Below, in pieces: positions 1 through 11,811 of a DNA stretch of 64,000 bases. Where the stretch lies: positions 219,173,478 through 219,237,477 of the forward strand of contig NC_133333.1 of NCBI RefSeq assembly GCF_042186555.1. The letters run 5' to 3'. The notes under the pieces are model-generated. The model saw nothing but the letters and a program-made list of their open reading frames with translations. It ran no database searches and was not told the DNA's origin. Origin of the DNA: Aquarana catesbeiana (taxonomy: Eukaryota > Chordata > Amphibia > Anura > Ranidae). Numbering within the stretch: the first letter of the stretch is position 1; every line of letters starts with the position of its first letter. The translations under genes and the position numbers were made by a program.

Positions 1-224
1 CAGGTGTAAAAATCTTTTTCCATCCCTACAAAAACACAAGGCTCTGGTTATTCTTCTCATTCTTTGCTTGTGCACGTTAAATGGTCACTAAACCCTAAAC
101 CAGAAAAGTTCCCTGATGACAATTCAGCATTCCACAAATGGACATCTGAACAGTCCCACCTTGGCATAAGGACTTTATATCTGTCCTGTGACACTAATTG
201 TCCCAGGTTATCATCCAACTAGAG

Positions 225-545
225 CCGAGGTCTCCAAACTGTGGACCAAGGGCCAGATGTGGCCCTTTGCTAGCCTTTATCCGGCCCTTGGGGCACTATT
301 CCTCCCACTTCCACCAAGAAGGAGGCACTATTTCTTCCACTGATACCAATGATGGGATACTATTCCTCATACTAATAGGGGCACTCCTCCTCCTCCTTCT
401 ACTGACATCGAAACCCTGAGGCCATATTTATTCTCACTGATGCTGGGCCCGGGGCATTTACTGCCTACGCTGCCCACAATCCGCCCCTCCTAAAGTCTAA
501 AGGACAATAAACTGGCCCTTTGTTTGAAAAATTTGCATACCCCTG
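225..545. mobile_element. hAT-type MITE, 321 bp
   Basis: A non-coding element with hAT-like ends. The left end reads CCGAGGTCTCCAAACTG and the right end finishes in ATACCCCTG. It is flanked by a perfect 8-bp target duplication, AACTAGAG, at 217-224 and 546-553. Eight-bp duplications are the hAT signature. Inside is a GGCCAGATGTGGCCC stretch typical of this short-element class. The left terminus has drifted from the usual CAG, so the insertion is probably not recent. Confidence 0.8.
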
Positions 546-680
546 AACTAGAGAATGTCGATATTGTCTTTCCACAGGTTGGAGTAAAACAATTTGATGG
601 ACTGTAAAAGTCAAATTTTAATGAATGGTTGAGTTTCAGCTTTCAGAGGAAATTGTATTGCTTTTTTTCCCCCATTAAAA

Positions 681-850
681 TAGGGGTGTCCAACCTGCGG
701 CCCATAGGCCACATGTGGCCCAAGACGGCTGTGAATGTGGCCCAACACAAATATGTAAACTTTCTTAAAAATGTAGAATTTTTTTTTAAACTTTTTTGTA
801 AAAATGCATTTACACTACATTTACACCAGCGAGCACATGCGACCAAATAA
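681..850 (+). mobile_element. hAT-like MITE fragment (left end)
   Basis: Begins TAGGGGTGTCCAACCTGCGG, one base from the CAGGGGTGTCC terminus of another hAT element here (38364), and continues with GGCCACATGTGGCCC. I cannot find a matching right end or an 8-bp duplication, so the right limit is a guess. The 1-216 and 851-1179 stretches around it hold nothing I recognise. Confidence 0.5.
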
Positions 851-1179
851 AAACACCACTATTATCTTCCCAAAGAAAATTTGTATTTTTAATGTGAGTG
901 CGCACATGGAAGTGTTTTTATTTTTACTATTGCAATGAAAATTACTGCACTATGGCATTTTATGCTATTGTTTATTCATGACGGCCAAAATGCATTTGAA
1001 GAATTAAAAGGTGTAAAGATCAAAAACTGGAAGGAGGTGACATGGAAGGCTGCCTGGAAGGATAGCGGAAATCTAAGCTACTGTGGACTAGACATATGCA
1101 ATTCGTTTCGGTCCAAATACATTTTTTGTTATGAAATAGTAATAAATATCATTGAAATCCGTTAAAGTTTGTTTTTGTT

Positions 1180-2235
1180 TATTCATTTTCCAATGAATGC
1201 CAAGTTTTCAGAACGAGTCTAATTTGAATCGGTCGAAAAACAATCAACTGATTTGAATTCTGTGTGAAGAATAGCAGGTTGTTAAGCAGCGGGCCGGGAA
1301 GCCGGCCACCCGGCTCCTTAACAACCATGACTCAGCATCTGTCAGCTGGCTTCCCCACTGACAGATTAATGTAAAGAAAAGAATGCCGGCAAAGGTGCAG
1401 ACGAACAAGCGCCCCCCACCTGAACCATACCAGCCCACATGCCCTCAGCATGGGGGAGTGGGTGCTTTGGAGTGGGGGGGCTGTGCCCCCCCCACCACAA
1501 AGCACCTTGTCCCCATGTTGATGGGGACAAGGGCCTCATCCCCACAACCTTGGCCGGTGGTTGTGGGGTCTGCGGGCTGGTGGCTTATCAGAATTTGGAA
1601 GCCCCTTTTTTATCTTTTTAATAAAGCATTTGTCAAAAACTGTCTCTGTTTTTATTACTTTTTGACACTTTTTTGATGAATGGGTAGGGGTACTATGTAC
1701 CCCATTTTCATAGGGGGGTGGGATCTGGGGGCCCACTTGTTAAAGGGGGCTTCAAGGTTCTGTTAAGCCCCCAGCCTGCAGACCTTCACAACCACCGGCC
1801 ACAGTTGTCTGAAAGAGGCCCTTGTGCCTATCAACATGGGGACAATTTTGTTTGGGGCGGGGGGGGGCAGAGCCCCCCCACCCCAAAGCACCCACCCCCC
1901 CATGTTGAGGGTATGTGGCCTGGTATGTACAGGAGGGGGGGCTCTCTCTCGTCTCCCCCTTTCCTGACCTGCCGGGCCCAGATAAGGGTCTGGTATGGAT
2001 TTTGGGGGGTGGGGGGCCTCATTGTTCTATTGCTGGGCAATTGCTTTTCTTTACATTCATCTGTCAGTGGAGAAGCCTGCTGACAGATGATGAGTCATGG
2101 ACGTGGGTGGCAGGCTTCCCGGCATGCTGCCTAACAACCAGCTATTCTTCACACAGAATTCAAATCAGTCCATCGTTTTTCGACCGATCCAAATTCTAAT
2201 CGTTCTGAAAAAGTTAGAATTCGTTAGAAAATGTA
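1180..2235. mobile_element. Large foldback element, about 1.05 kb
   Basis: Two inverted arms of about 200 bp, 1180-1390 and 2040-2235, pair with each other. The shared landmarks, read outward, are a TTTCTTTACATT box, CTGTCAG, a GGCTTCCCGGC box, TATTCTTCACACAGAATTCA and TTTTTCGACCGAT. The centre is GC-rich and also partly self-complementary (CCCCATGTTGATGGGG near 1512; CAACATGGGGACAA near 1833). There is no coding capacity. Flanking duplications are not resolvable because the outer flanks are A/T-rich and diverged. The family is unnamed here. Confidence 0.7.
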
Positions 2236-3860
2236 TAAATGAAACAAATCTTAATGAAAACAAAACAAAATTTAACGAAAACTAAATGAATTCCGAAACC
2301 AAACTAAACAAACTCCATAACGAAACTAAATTAGTAAGATAACGAATCTATTGGGAACTAAACAATTTTTTTCTGTTCTGCGCCTGTCTACTGTGGACCT
2401 ACTTAATAATTTAAGAGGGTCAGGGAGGTCTGGTGAGTGCACAATTTATTTGAGTGTGAGCACTAAAGGAACTCGGGCTTCTGGGAAGGAGGTGTTTGGA
2501 AGTCCACCACGCATGGTTTGCTGGAGCACATATTTAGACTTGGATGAAGAAGCACTGGATTGTTTTGAGGCAATTATTTGTAGTTATACAATTCATCTAA
2601 GTATAAAGGACACGCTGGATGGACTTTGCATTCGCTTTATGGTTTTTCACTGGATATTTACTACGTTAAATGAGTTGATTATTTATCACATGTGTTTTTT
2701 CACATTTTACTTTGATTACAAGAGCACAGCATTTATGTATATAAGGGGAGCGCAGCACTTTGTTGTATTTATCACAATGAAATGATCAGGTCAAATGATT
2801 GATCAGATAAAAACGTGATGGGCAGTATTTATTCTTGTTATTGTCTTTTGTGTTCATCTCTAGGTCTAGGGCTCCTACAAATGGATTATTGTACTGATGA
2901 GAAGAATACAGGCAGATGAGACTTCATTGAGCAGAATGAACACTCCGATGGGGTTAATGCGGACACTGTCCAGCCGTACAGAACGTTCCATCTCTCCAAC
3001 AACATGGCCTGTGTTTTATGTCACGTAGAAGCAGGAAATCCTCATCGCGGCTCCACTATCTACTAATCTGATTGGAGCTCATTGAAAGAGAAGAGCCATC
3101 CTGAAGATTCGGTCACTGTCCTCCACCGGATGCCGGCTCTGATAAAGAGACAGTAACCCTGAAAACACAAAAACTCTATGTGAAAAAGAGAGTTATGGCA
3201 TTCACAGATATGTGTGTGAAAGTTCCTACATCCAAGGCCAATATTAAACATCAGGGGCTCAGGTCAAAGATTATTGTAGAAGTTCTCATCCCAGTTATAA
3301 AACTTGATAAATGTTATCTGAAATCACCACGTACATTTTATCTTTTTATTTAAGAATATGTTATTTTGGCATAGGTTGTTAATCATCATATGTGAAAAAA
3401 ATTAACAGCCATTAAGTATCAGTGTTTTGGATGAGCTATTATATTATGAAGATACAAAATTATCTCAACAGACAGTTACTACTTAATGGATTGCTAGAGA
3501 CAATATTTGCCAATCTGATTGACTTTAACCAGATAAAACATAAAAGGAAAGTAAATGGAGAATGTGAAATACTTACACTGTGTAAGGCCAATGAAGCTCA
3601 GGGATGTCTCTGTTGGCCAATCACGTGATTCCCGCTAAAGCAATGGTCATGTAGTCTGTGGCAAAAGCCAATGGCAAATGGATATTTGAGTACAGCAGGC
3701 CAGTTTGAGGCTCTGTCTGAATAATGCATGCCCTCAATGTATCAGAGATCATTAACTAATGCCTTGGAAGCTGTCACGTAATTGACTGCCAAAGGGAGCA
3801 TAGACATTTTCCTAATAAGAGGAAAAATCTTCACATTCTTCCTTTTCCTTTATTTGAATG
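2236..3860. other. Unassigned stretch
   Basis: No recognised gene or repeat. The first 100 bases are A-rich with a recurring AACGAAACTAAA flavour, possibly an extension of the foldback arm. An open frame of 144 codons at 2351-2785 has no recognisable motif and ordinary A/T-rich composition, so I do not call it coding. Confidence 0.5.
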
Positions 3861-3997
3861 ATTCAACCTCCTGGTGCTACATTAACCAAGTTTATTTTTA
3901 AGAAACAAAGAAAGTACGAGCTCCCTGCAAAGTTTCATTTATTAAAAGTAAGTTGGGTTGTAGCGAAAAGTGCTACCTACATCATCTGCACTGGTTG

Positions 3998-5235
3998 CCC
4001 CCATAGCACCAAACATCTTCACCCATCCTCCTATAGCATCGTACTTCTCCCCACAGCACTGAACATCTCCACCCAACCCCCATATCACCACTTCCCTATT
4101 TAGCTTAGAACGTCTCCACCTAACCCTCCCATAGTACCACTTGTAATAAACATCTCCACCTGACCCTTCCATAGCACTGTCCTTCTCCACCCATCCCCCT
4201 AGAGCACGTGTCAAACACAAAGCCTGCAGGCCAATTCCAGCCCGCCAGGGCATTTCATGTGGCCCTCGCACCTCTCCTGCAGCTGCAGCACCCACCTCGT
4301 CTGCGCCCACACTTTATCTCAGTAGTCGGCAGCAGAGAGAACAGAATTCCTCCTGTCTTCCTCCAGACCCTGCACTTTCTGTTTCCCAGCTCCGCCCCCA
4401 GCTCCATCCCAGCAGCAGCACAAGGTAAAGGGTGTGCACTGTGATATAAGGGAGGGTGGGGAACTCTTGTGATGGTGGGGGGCTCTTGACATTCGATGTA
4501 CAGGGGTTGGGTGCTCTGGACATCTCTTCTTACAGATACAAACGGCCCTTTGAGGGCAACCATAATGCTGATGCGGCGCGCAATGAAATGGACTTTGACA
4601 ACCCTGTCCTATAGCACTGAACATCTCTACTTAACCCTCACATATCACTGTCCTTCTTCACCCATCCTCCTATAGCACTGAACATCCCTACCTAACCCTC
4701 AAATAGCATTGTCCTTCTCCACCCATCCTCCCATACCACTGAACATCTCCACCTAACCATCACGCAGCACTGTCCTTCTCCATCCTTCCATAGCATTAAA
4801 CATCTCCAACCAATCATAGCACTGTCCTTCTCCACTTATTCTTATTCTTATTAGTACATCTCTACCTAACCCTTCCATAGCACTACCCATCTACCCATCC
4901 CTCCATAGCACTGAACATCTCCACATAACCCTCCCATAGTATTACCCTTATCCACCCATTCTCTTATAGCAATGAACATCTCCACCTAACCCTCTCATTG
5001 CTCTGCCCTTCTCCAACCAATCCCCCTATAGTAATAATCATCTCCACCTAACGGTCGCACAGCAATAGCCTTATCCACCCATGCTCTTTTGGCATTGAAC
5101 ATCTCCACCCAACCCTCTCATAGCTTTGTCCTTCTCCATCCAGCCCTCATAGCATTGTACATCTCCATGCAACCCTCCTCATAGCACTTAATATTTCCAC
5201 CCATTAACCTGTCCCTTCCCCTCACAGCAATGTAC
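3998..5235. repeat. Degenerate 30/60-bp minisatellite
   Basis: Two alternating units of about 30 bp recur throughout: ATAGCACTGTCCTTCTCCAC followed by CCATCCTCC, and ATAGCACTGAACATCTCCAC followed by CTAACCCTCC. Copies are heavily mutated. The array is split by a hAT element at 4205-4606. Confidence 0.85.
4205..4606. mobile_element. hAT-type MITE inside the minisatellite, 402 bp
   Basis: The left end is CACGTGTCAAACACAAAGCC and the right end (reverse complement) is CAGGGTTGTCAAAGTCC. The flanking octamers CCCTAGAG (4197-4204) and TCCTATAG (4607-4614) agree at 6 of 8 positions, and minisatellite sequence resumes on both sides. It is therefore an old hAT insertion into the array. Confidence 0.7.
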
Positions 5236-5890
5236 AGATCTATGGAGCACTATGCAGTAGGCAGAAGATCTTGAGAAGGTGGTTGGATTGTGTCCATCAG
5301 TGACTATGAGTAACTGTGCACAGTGGGAGTTCCTCGGGGAGGGAGGGGGGTGGGGCTTACTATCAGGTCAGTGTATTGGTGGATCCACTTTGCTACAGTT
5401 TAACACATTTATTATATAAAAATGCCACAATGTAGACACAGCATTATATATGACCTTCTTCTTGGGTCATAGCCGGCCCTTTAACAACACATAACACTGA
5501 AGAGTAGTCCCAGAAATGCGCCAGTTGAATGAACTTTATTTCCCTCCAGGTGCTGGGATGATGGGAATGACTCTGGCACGGTGTGGCAATGCCCGGAGAA
5601 GATGAGTCTAGCAGATGGCGGCTTCCTGTAAGTTATTTTGTGATCTGGGAATGGTGACGCTGAGCGTCTGTGCTAGGGACACCTGGGGGCCCCTTGGTAC
5701 ACTTTCACCTTATGGTACTGCCAGAACTAGAGGTCACTCCAGCCACCTGCAATCTGATCTATCTAGCTTTGCTCTTTTTTTACTAGCCAATAGAGAAAAA
5801 TATAATCATTATATCATCATTTGTTGCTGTTTTTCAGCTTTTTCATTCACTTTTATTTATTATTATGTATTTCCTTTTTCTTTTCTTTTC
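5236..5890. other. Unassigned stretch with a possible exon
   Basis: No repeat family recognised. It contains the candidate exon at 5550-5627, listed separately, and is otherwise featureless. Confidence 0.4.
5550..5627 (+). other. Speculative internal exon, 78 bp
   Basis: A pyrimidine-rich tract ending TTTATTTCCCTCCAG (acceptor AG at 5548-5549) precedes a 78-bp GC-richer segment that ends at a strong donor, CT|GTAAGT, at 5628. The frame starting at 5551 is open across the whole segment and begins C-W-D-D-G-N-D-S-G. The other two frames contain stops. The length is a multiple of three. I recognise no protein family, and a chance acceptor/donor pair is quite possible in 64 kb. An alternative reading is an ATGGCGGC start at 5614. 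Confidence 0.18.
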
Positions 5891-5892
5891 TT

Positions 5893-6117
5893 TAAGGGTT
5901 AAAGGTCATGGTTAGGGGTTAATTTATTTATATCTATTATTTATTTACTTAATTTTATGCATTTATTAGAGTTTAGGTGCTAGGATTAGGGTTAGGGGTC
6001 AATATTAGGGGTTATGATTAGAGGTTAATATTAGGGTTAGGGGTTAATATTAAGGTTAGGGGTTAATATTAGGGTTAGGGGCCAATATTAGGGTTTGGAG
6101 TTAATTATAGTGTTAGG
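5893..6117 (+). repeat. Telomere-like interstitial repeat tract
   Basis: A run of variants of GGGGTTAATATTAGGGTTA, about 19 bp per unit, embedding many TTAGGG and TTAGGGG hexamer or heptamer copies. It is degenerate and mixed with TTAATA spacers, so it is not a pure telomeric array. The 6118-6475 flank is A/T-rich with no identified element. Confidence 0.75.
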
Positions 6118-6475
6118 GTTTTTTAAATTTATTTATTATAAATTTTTATTTTATTTAATTTATTATGTATTTTTTTTTACGTTATAACAAACTTTTTATT
6201 TGCAAGATTGTACATAATATATGAAAAGCATTGGTACACATGTTTAACATCATACAGAAGATATTCCGTACAATTTATTATGTATTTATGTATTTTATGT
6301 ATTTATTTACTTATCTTTATTTAATTATTGCATTTGAGCAGAAAATCGCTCAAAAAACGCGCTAAAACGCCCAAATCAAGCATTTCCTTGCATGTCTATG
6401 GAACAACTTAAAAAATGCATCAATCTGCCCGATTCGAGCTACAAAAAAATCTGTAGAACTTTTTTTTGAGCTATA

Positions 6476-6923
6476 TGCCCTGTACACACGACCGGTTTTG
6501 CCATTGGAATAAACTCCATTGGAAGATTTCTCCGATGGAACTCCGACAGAATCCCATTCAAGCGGCCTTGCCTACACACGGTCAAACCAAAGTCTGACCA
6601 AAGTCCGACCGTCCAGAACGCGGTGACGTACAACACGTATGACGGGACTAGAAAAAGGAAGTTCAATAGCCAGTAGCCAATAGCTTCCTTCCTGTACTTG
6701 CTTCAGAGCATGCGTCGTTTTTGGTCAGTCAGAACAGCAAACAGACGAGCGGTTTTCCTGATAGGAATTGGTTCCGTCGGAAATATTTAGAACATGTTCT
6801 CTTTATAGGTCCATCAGAATTTGAAAAAAAAAGTCAGATGAAGCATACACACGATTGGAATATACGATGAAAAGTTTCCGTCTGACTTTTTCTGTCGGAC
6901 ATTCCGCTCGTGTGTACGCAGCA
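6476..6923. mobile_element. Palindromic MITE, TGCC(G)TGTACACACG family, copy 1
   Basis: The ends are inverted: TGCCCTGTACACACGACCGG on the left and CTCGTGTGTACGCAGCA on the right. The interior contains the block AGCCAGTAGCCAATAGCT, shared with copies at 30443 and 53595, and GTCCGAC/GTCGGAC motifs. It is non-coding. The bases outside the ends are TA on both sides, consistent with a TA target but not proof of it. Confidence 0.75.
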
Positions 6924-7941
6924 TAAGGTGTTTGGCTTGACTTGTATTGGAGATGTGAACAAACTCCATAAATGATTTTTTCTCCTCCAGCATTTTGGAG
7001 CTTCAAGCTACAAAGCGCTGAGGTGTGAAAGGGGCCTGAAATCTCTGCGTTGTCATCTGGCCAGTAGTTTGCCAAAATGTCCAGATTTTTGCTAAAAAAA
7101 AACATCTAATTTTGCTTATTCCTCCTAAAGAATGATTTCATTCTCTGCTCCACACCCAACAGATTGCAGACCGTTATTTTTTCTTCCACGTGAAAAAACA
7201 AAAAGTGGGTTTGGGTATGTAGACTATCCTGTGATGTATAGATAATTGGTGTTTTCTCTGCAGAAAATTGTGCTAAAAAATTAAAAAAAAACGAATTAGC
7301 ACTCGCACCTTCAGCTGGCTGCTGATTTGTAAATGTCAGTGCAGGCGCTTGTTCAGCTCACAGTTTAAAAAGAAAAACTAGAAGTGATGGTGAAGTGTCG
7401 GCCGGTGACAGTCCATGGTGTCACCGCGGAGGGATGAGCTCATCCACCGTGTACACGTGTTTCATGTTTCTGCAGAACACCCACATGTCTCTGGATGGGG
7501 CCGGTCAGAGAATGGAATAGCTGACGGCTATCACGGATCATTTAAAGTGTCGGAAAACTCCACAGAAATTGATTCTGGGAATTGCGCAAGGAAATTTGGA
7601 GTGTAGAACCTGCCGGAGGATTGTAAACGGCTATTTACTGAGCTGGATACTAAGAATGAGGTCTGATGATGGGAAGGTGCAGAACACGATTATTATTTCA
7701 GTGAAACCTGTCGGGGAAATACAAATACATGTACAAGATCATGATAAATCCCCCAAATCAGAACAATGTCGGGAGACTCAGGAGAATATTATCTCTGCTC
7801 GCCATCCACCTCCACACTGACATGATGCAGAAATGTCAGGAATTTACATGCTATGATTGTCCGTAAATAATAATACAGAAGAGAACAGCTCTTGTGTGGT
7901 CTTACTGCCATTAAAGGCCAGATGATATTTCAGTTTAGTTT
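6924..7941. other. Unassigned stretch
   Basis: No gene or known repeat recognised. Composition is ordinary. Short open frames at 7415-7820 show no motif. Confidence 0.5.
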
Positions 7942-8255
7942 ACCTCCGCCTCTCCCACAATGGTGAGATTTCCTCGCAGTAGTTTGTGTCTCTGCCCCTC
8001 CCACAATAGGGAGATTTCCCTGCAGTAGTTTGTGTCTCTGCCCCTCCCACAATAGGGAGATTTCCCTGCAGTAGTTTGTGTCTCTGCCCCTCCCACAATA
8101 GGGAGATTTCCCTGCAGTAGTTTGTGTCTCTGCCCCTCCCACAATAGGGAGATTTTCCTGCAGTAGTTTGTGTCTCTGCCCCTCCCACAATAGGGAGATT
8201 TTCCTGCAGTAGTTTGTGTCTTTGCCCCTCCCACAATAGTAAAATTTCCCTCATT
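7942..8255. repeat. 46-bp minisatellite, block 1 (about 7 units)
   Basis: The unit contains TAGTTTGTGTCTCTGCCCCT, then CCCACAATAGGGAGATTTCC, then CTGCAG. Successive copies begin exactly 46 bp apart (for example 7981 and 8027). The copies are very similar. The open frames that cross it are a by-product of its period (46 is not a multiple of three, so all frames cycle). Confidence 0.95.
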
Positions 8256-8524
8256 TGTACTTGGAGTCTTTATGAAAGATCGAGTGATACATGATAAAGG
8301 AGAACATGAGAAGTGACCTTGAGTGTACCAAAAGTCACGTGGTCAGTACGCCTAAAGGGGGCATACTCAAATATGAAATGAAATGAAATAAAAAGATGAG
8401 AATAAAGGGGACCGGGTGGGTGGGATACGAGCAGGAAGGCTGACAAGGGAAAGGAGGAGGGCGGGTTTAAGTAAAGCCCGACTCCTCCTACAAATTCAGG
8501 CTAACCTGCGGCCAGCCTTCCCAT

Positions 8525-8915
8525 TAGTTTGCATCTCTGCTCCTCCCACAATGATGAGATTTCCACACAGTAGTTTATGTCTCTGCCCCTCCCACAATGG
8601 TGAGATCTCCCTGCAGTAGTTTGTGTCTCTGCCCCTCCCACAATGGTGAGATTTCCCTGCAGTAGTTTGTGTCTCTGCCCCTCCCACAACGATGAGATTC
8701 CCTGCAGTGTTTTGTGTCTCTGCCCCTCCCACAGTGGTGAGATTTCCCTGCAGTAGTTTGTGTCTCTGCCCCTCCCACAATGGTGAGATTTCCCTGCAGT
8801 GTTTTGTGTCTCTGCCCCTCCCACAATGGTGAGATTTCCCTGCAGTGTTTTGTGTCTCTGCCCCTCCCACAATGGTGGGTGGGATTTCATGTGTCTCTGC
8901 CCCTCCCACAATGCC
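8525..8915. repeat. 46-bp minisatellite, block 2 (about 8 units)
   Basis: The same unit as at 7942-8255 but with AATGGTGAGATTTCC in place of AATAGGGAGATTTCC in nearly every copy. Some units lack the TAG of TAGTTTGTG. About 270 bp of unrelated sequence separates the blocks, and two units at the right end are truncated. Confidence 0.95.
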
Positions 8916-10027
8916 ATATTGAGGGGTTCAAAAGCGGATTCCACAAATATTTGTTTATTCTGCATTGCACTGAGGGAGGGTGACACCATGTATTGATGTA
9001 ATAATGGTGGACACAGTGGGGTGTAGCTGGGATTTCCTATAGAGATCTCTCTGCTTTATTAGTGTTTCAGTACAGGTCTCTGATTGGCAGTTGTGGGGCA
9101 TTACAGACAGCTCTTTTGATGAACTTTGATGAATGGTTTATCACACTGAGTTCTTTCGTTGTGTCGCTCTGGATGTAGTAATGGCGTTGCGGAATTCATT
9201 TCATGTAACGGTTTGTTGATGCCAAGTCCTGTGTTGATATCAGCAGAAAACAATGCGCTGGTCGCCCAGGTTCCAATTACCGTCCTTCTTCCCGATTTGC
9301 TGCACATTTTTTCCCTTGATTTGTTTCTGTCTATCCAATTTCCTCGCTTGTTAGCTGTGCGGGGTGACATCTTACAGAGCGGGCTCCACCATATAATTGG
9401 TCTGCGTCTCCATCGTGAACATTCTAGTGAGGAATTCGGGCAGCAGACCAGGTTAGAGAACATTACCAAATACGGCCTCCGCCTTCCCCCGTATCATTCT
9501 ACATAAGAACATTTCTATGGCGGAACTCCTAGCTCTGCCCGCCAGGTCTGTGCCCAGGGCAGCGACTCCGCCATGGCAAGAGCTGACTGCTGTCCGCTGC
9601 AAAAAATGACAGCGCCCCCTGGTTCTACAGCCCTCATCTTACAGTATGTCAATTCTCTGCAACACATAAACATTTCCCAAGATTTATCCCATTAAAAACA
9701 CTTTAAGTAAAGATATCTGTTGCTCTGCCAGAAATCCAGAGAGCTGCCATCTTTCTGTGCTGTAGTGAGCTGACAACGCTGCCTCTGCTGCACTACAATC
9801 CCTAGCTATGGTGTCTGTTCTACCCATTTCTCCTCTGTGGACTACAGAACATCTCCCCTTATGTCATGAAGATGGAGAGGGGTTATGGAGAAAAGAAAAG
9901 GGGGAAGGCTTATAGAGATGAGAAGAGTGGGCGGGGTTATGGAGAGGGGGGCATGTTCTGTAGTCCAGCAGGGGAGTACTGGGCAAGGTCAACAACACTG
10001 CTTGGGATTTCGGAGCAGCAGCATTTT
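8916..10027. other. Unassigned stretch
   Basis: No recognised gene. The segment around 9780-9990 (GGACTACAGAACATCTCCCC at about 9838, then a purine-rich GGGGTTATGGAGA stretch) resembles part of the dispersed repeat at 43350 and 60120, so this is probably a third, diverged fragment of that family. Confidence 0.45.
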
Positions 10028-11040
10028 TTAACTACTTCAATACTGGCCACTTTCCCGCCTTCCTGTCCAGGACAATTTTCAGCTTTCAGCGCTGTCGGGC
10101 TTTGAATGACAATTGCGCAGTCATCCATCACTGTACCCAAACTACTTTTTTTACCATTTTCTTCCCACAGATAGAGCTTTCTTTTGCTGGTATTTGATCA
10201 CCTCTGCGTTTTTGTTTTTTTTTGCCTAACAAACTAAAAAAGACAGAAATTTTTGAAAAAAAAAAAAGTTTTTCTTTGTTGTAAAATTTTGTTTTCTCCT
10301 TCACTGACGGCCACTGATGAGGCTGCACTAAGGGGCACTGATGAGGCGGCACTGATGGGCACTGATATATAGAATTGATGGGCACTGATAGGCGGCACTG
10401 ATATGCAGCACTGATGGGCACCGATAGGCTACACTGATATGCGGCACTGAAAGGCAGCACTAATGTGCACTGATGAGCACTTATAGGTGGCACTGATATG
10501 CAGCACTGATGGGCACCGATAGGCTACACTGATATGCGGCACTGAAAGGCAGCACTAATGTGCACTGATGAGCACTGATAGGCGGCACTGACGGGCACTG
10601 ATAGGTGGCACTGATGGGTACTGATAGATGGCACTGGATAGGCAGCACTGATGAGGAGCTACTGACAGGCATTACTGATTGGCATCTGAAGGGCACTGAC
10701 AGGCATTACTGATGGGGCACTGATTGTCATATTCAAGGGCACTGATAGGCGTTACTGATGGGGCTCAGACTGTTTACCGTCACTTCCTGGTTCACACTAT
10801 GATCAGCTGTGATTGGTCACAGCTGATCACGTGGTAAGGAGCTTTCGTCAGAGACTCCTTACCACGATTTGAGATGCAGTGTGTCAGAGTGACACACAGC
10901 ACCACCGATCGCCGCGTTGCACGCCCCCCACGGGCGCGCGCCGGCATGTTATCCTGCTGGACGTCATATGATGCCCAGTCAGGATAACAGAACCACCGCC
11001 TGGCCGTCATCCTGTTATAGGCCGGGTGGGAAGTGGTTAA
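10028..11040. mobile_element. TTAA-flanked element, copy 1 (1.01 kb)
   Basis: Flanked by TTAA on both sides (10028-10031 and 11037-11040), with ends CTACTTC and GAAGTGG as imperfect inverted repeats. Two other segments in this window have the same ends and TTAA flanks. TTAA targets are typical of piggyBac-type transposition, and no transposase is present. The interior holds a variable minisatellite built on GGCACTGATAGGCGGCACTG (10308-10755) and two hairpins: GATCAGCTGTGA pairing with TCACAGCTGATC near 10800, and GTGGTAAGGAG pairing with CTCCTTACCAC near 10832. Confidence 0.7.
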
Positions 11041-11324
11041 CCTTTTGCCACTCAGGTAATGTATATGTGTGACAGTAATAAGGATGGGCTTTAATGCCCA
11101 CACACTGTACATGCAGTATGTGCCCATATGGGGCCAAGGTTCCTGTGCTGAAAGCGCACTCACTGCACACTCCCAGCATAGTAGTAATTTCTAGTAATAA
11201 TCCGTTCCACTGGCTTCCAATCATGTGACCACTGTGACAGCCAATCATAATGTAGATTTAGGGCATATATATTTATAAATATATATGGGGTTTTTTAGCC
11301 TATAAATACACAATAAAGCAGACC

Positions 11325-11795
11325 TTAAAGTGATTGTCCTTTTTTTTTTATTTCAAAATAACAAACATATTATACTTACCTGCTCTGTGCAGTTGGTTTT
11401 TCACACAGTTGGTTTTTCACAGAGCAGCCCAGATCCTCCTCTTCTCAGGTCCCTCTTCGGCTCTCCTGGCCCCTCCCTCCTGTTGAGTGCCCTCCAGCAA
11501 GCAGCTTGCTATGGGGGCACCCGAGCCGAGTTGCAGCTCCCTGTGTCCATTTAGACACGGAGCTGTGGTTTGGCCCCGCCCCCTCTCTCTCCTCATTAGC
11601 TCACTGACTTTGATTGACAGCAGCGGGAGCCAATGGCACCCACTGTATGTCTCAGCCAATGAGGAGGGAGAGTCCAACAGCATCATCACTGGATCGAGAT
11701 GGGGCTCAGGTAGGTATTAGGGGGATGCTGCACAGAGAAGGTTTTTTTATCTTAATGCATACAATGCATTAAGATAAAAAAAAACCTTCTGCCTT
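11325..11795 (+). repeat. Dispersed repeat family B, copy 1
   Basis: Contains the landmark GATTGACAGCAGCGGGAGCC (about 11612), also present at 47283, and TTACCTGCTCTGTGCAG, shared in inverted orientation with 57690-57720. The right end carries a near-perfect hairpin in which TTATCTTAATGCAT pairs with ATGCATTAAGATAA at 11746-11780. It is non-coding. The 11041-11324 flank is unassigned. Confidence 0.65.
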
Positions 11796-11811
11796 CAGAA
11801 CCACCCTAAGC

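Noticed and set aside
2351..2785. 144-codon open frame as a host gene
   Set aside because: No recognisable motif, A/T-rich codons and no splice or promoter context; consistent with chance.
7942..8915. CRISPR-like regularly spaced repeats
   Set aside because: The copies are contiguous 46-bp tandem units without unique spacers, in animal DNA.
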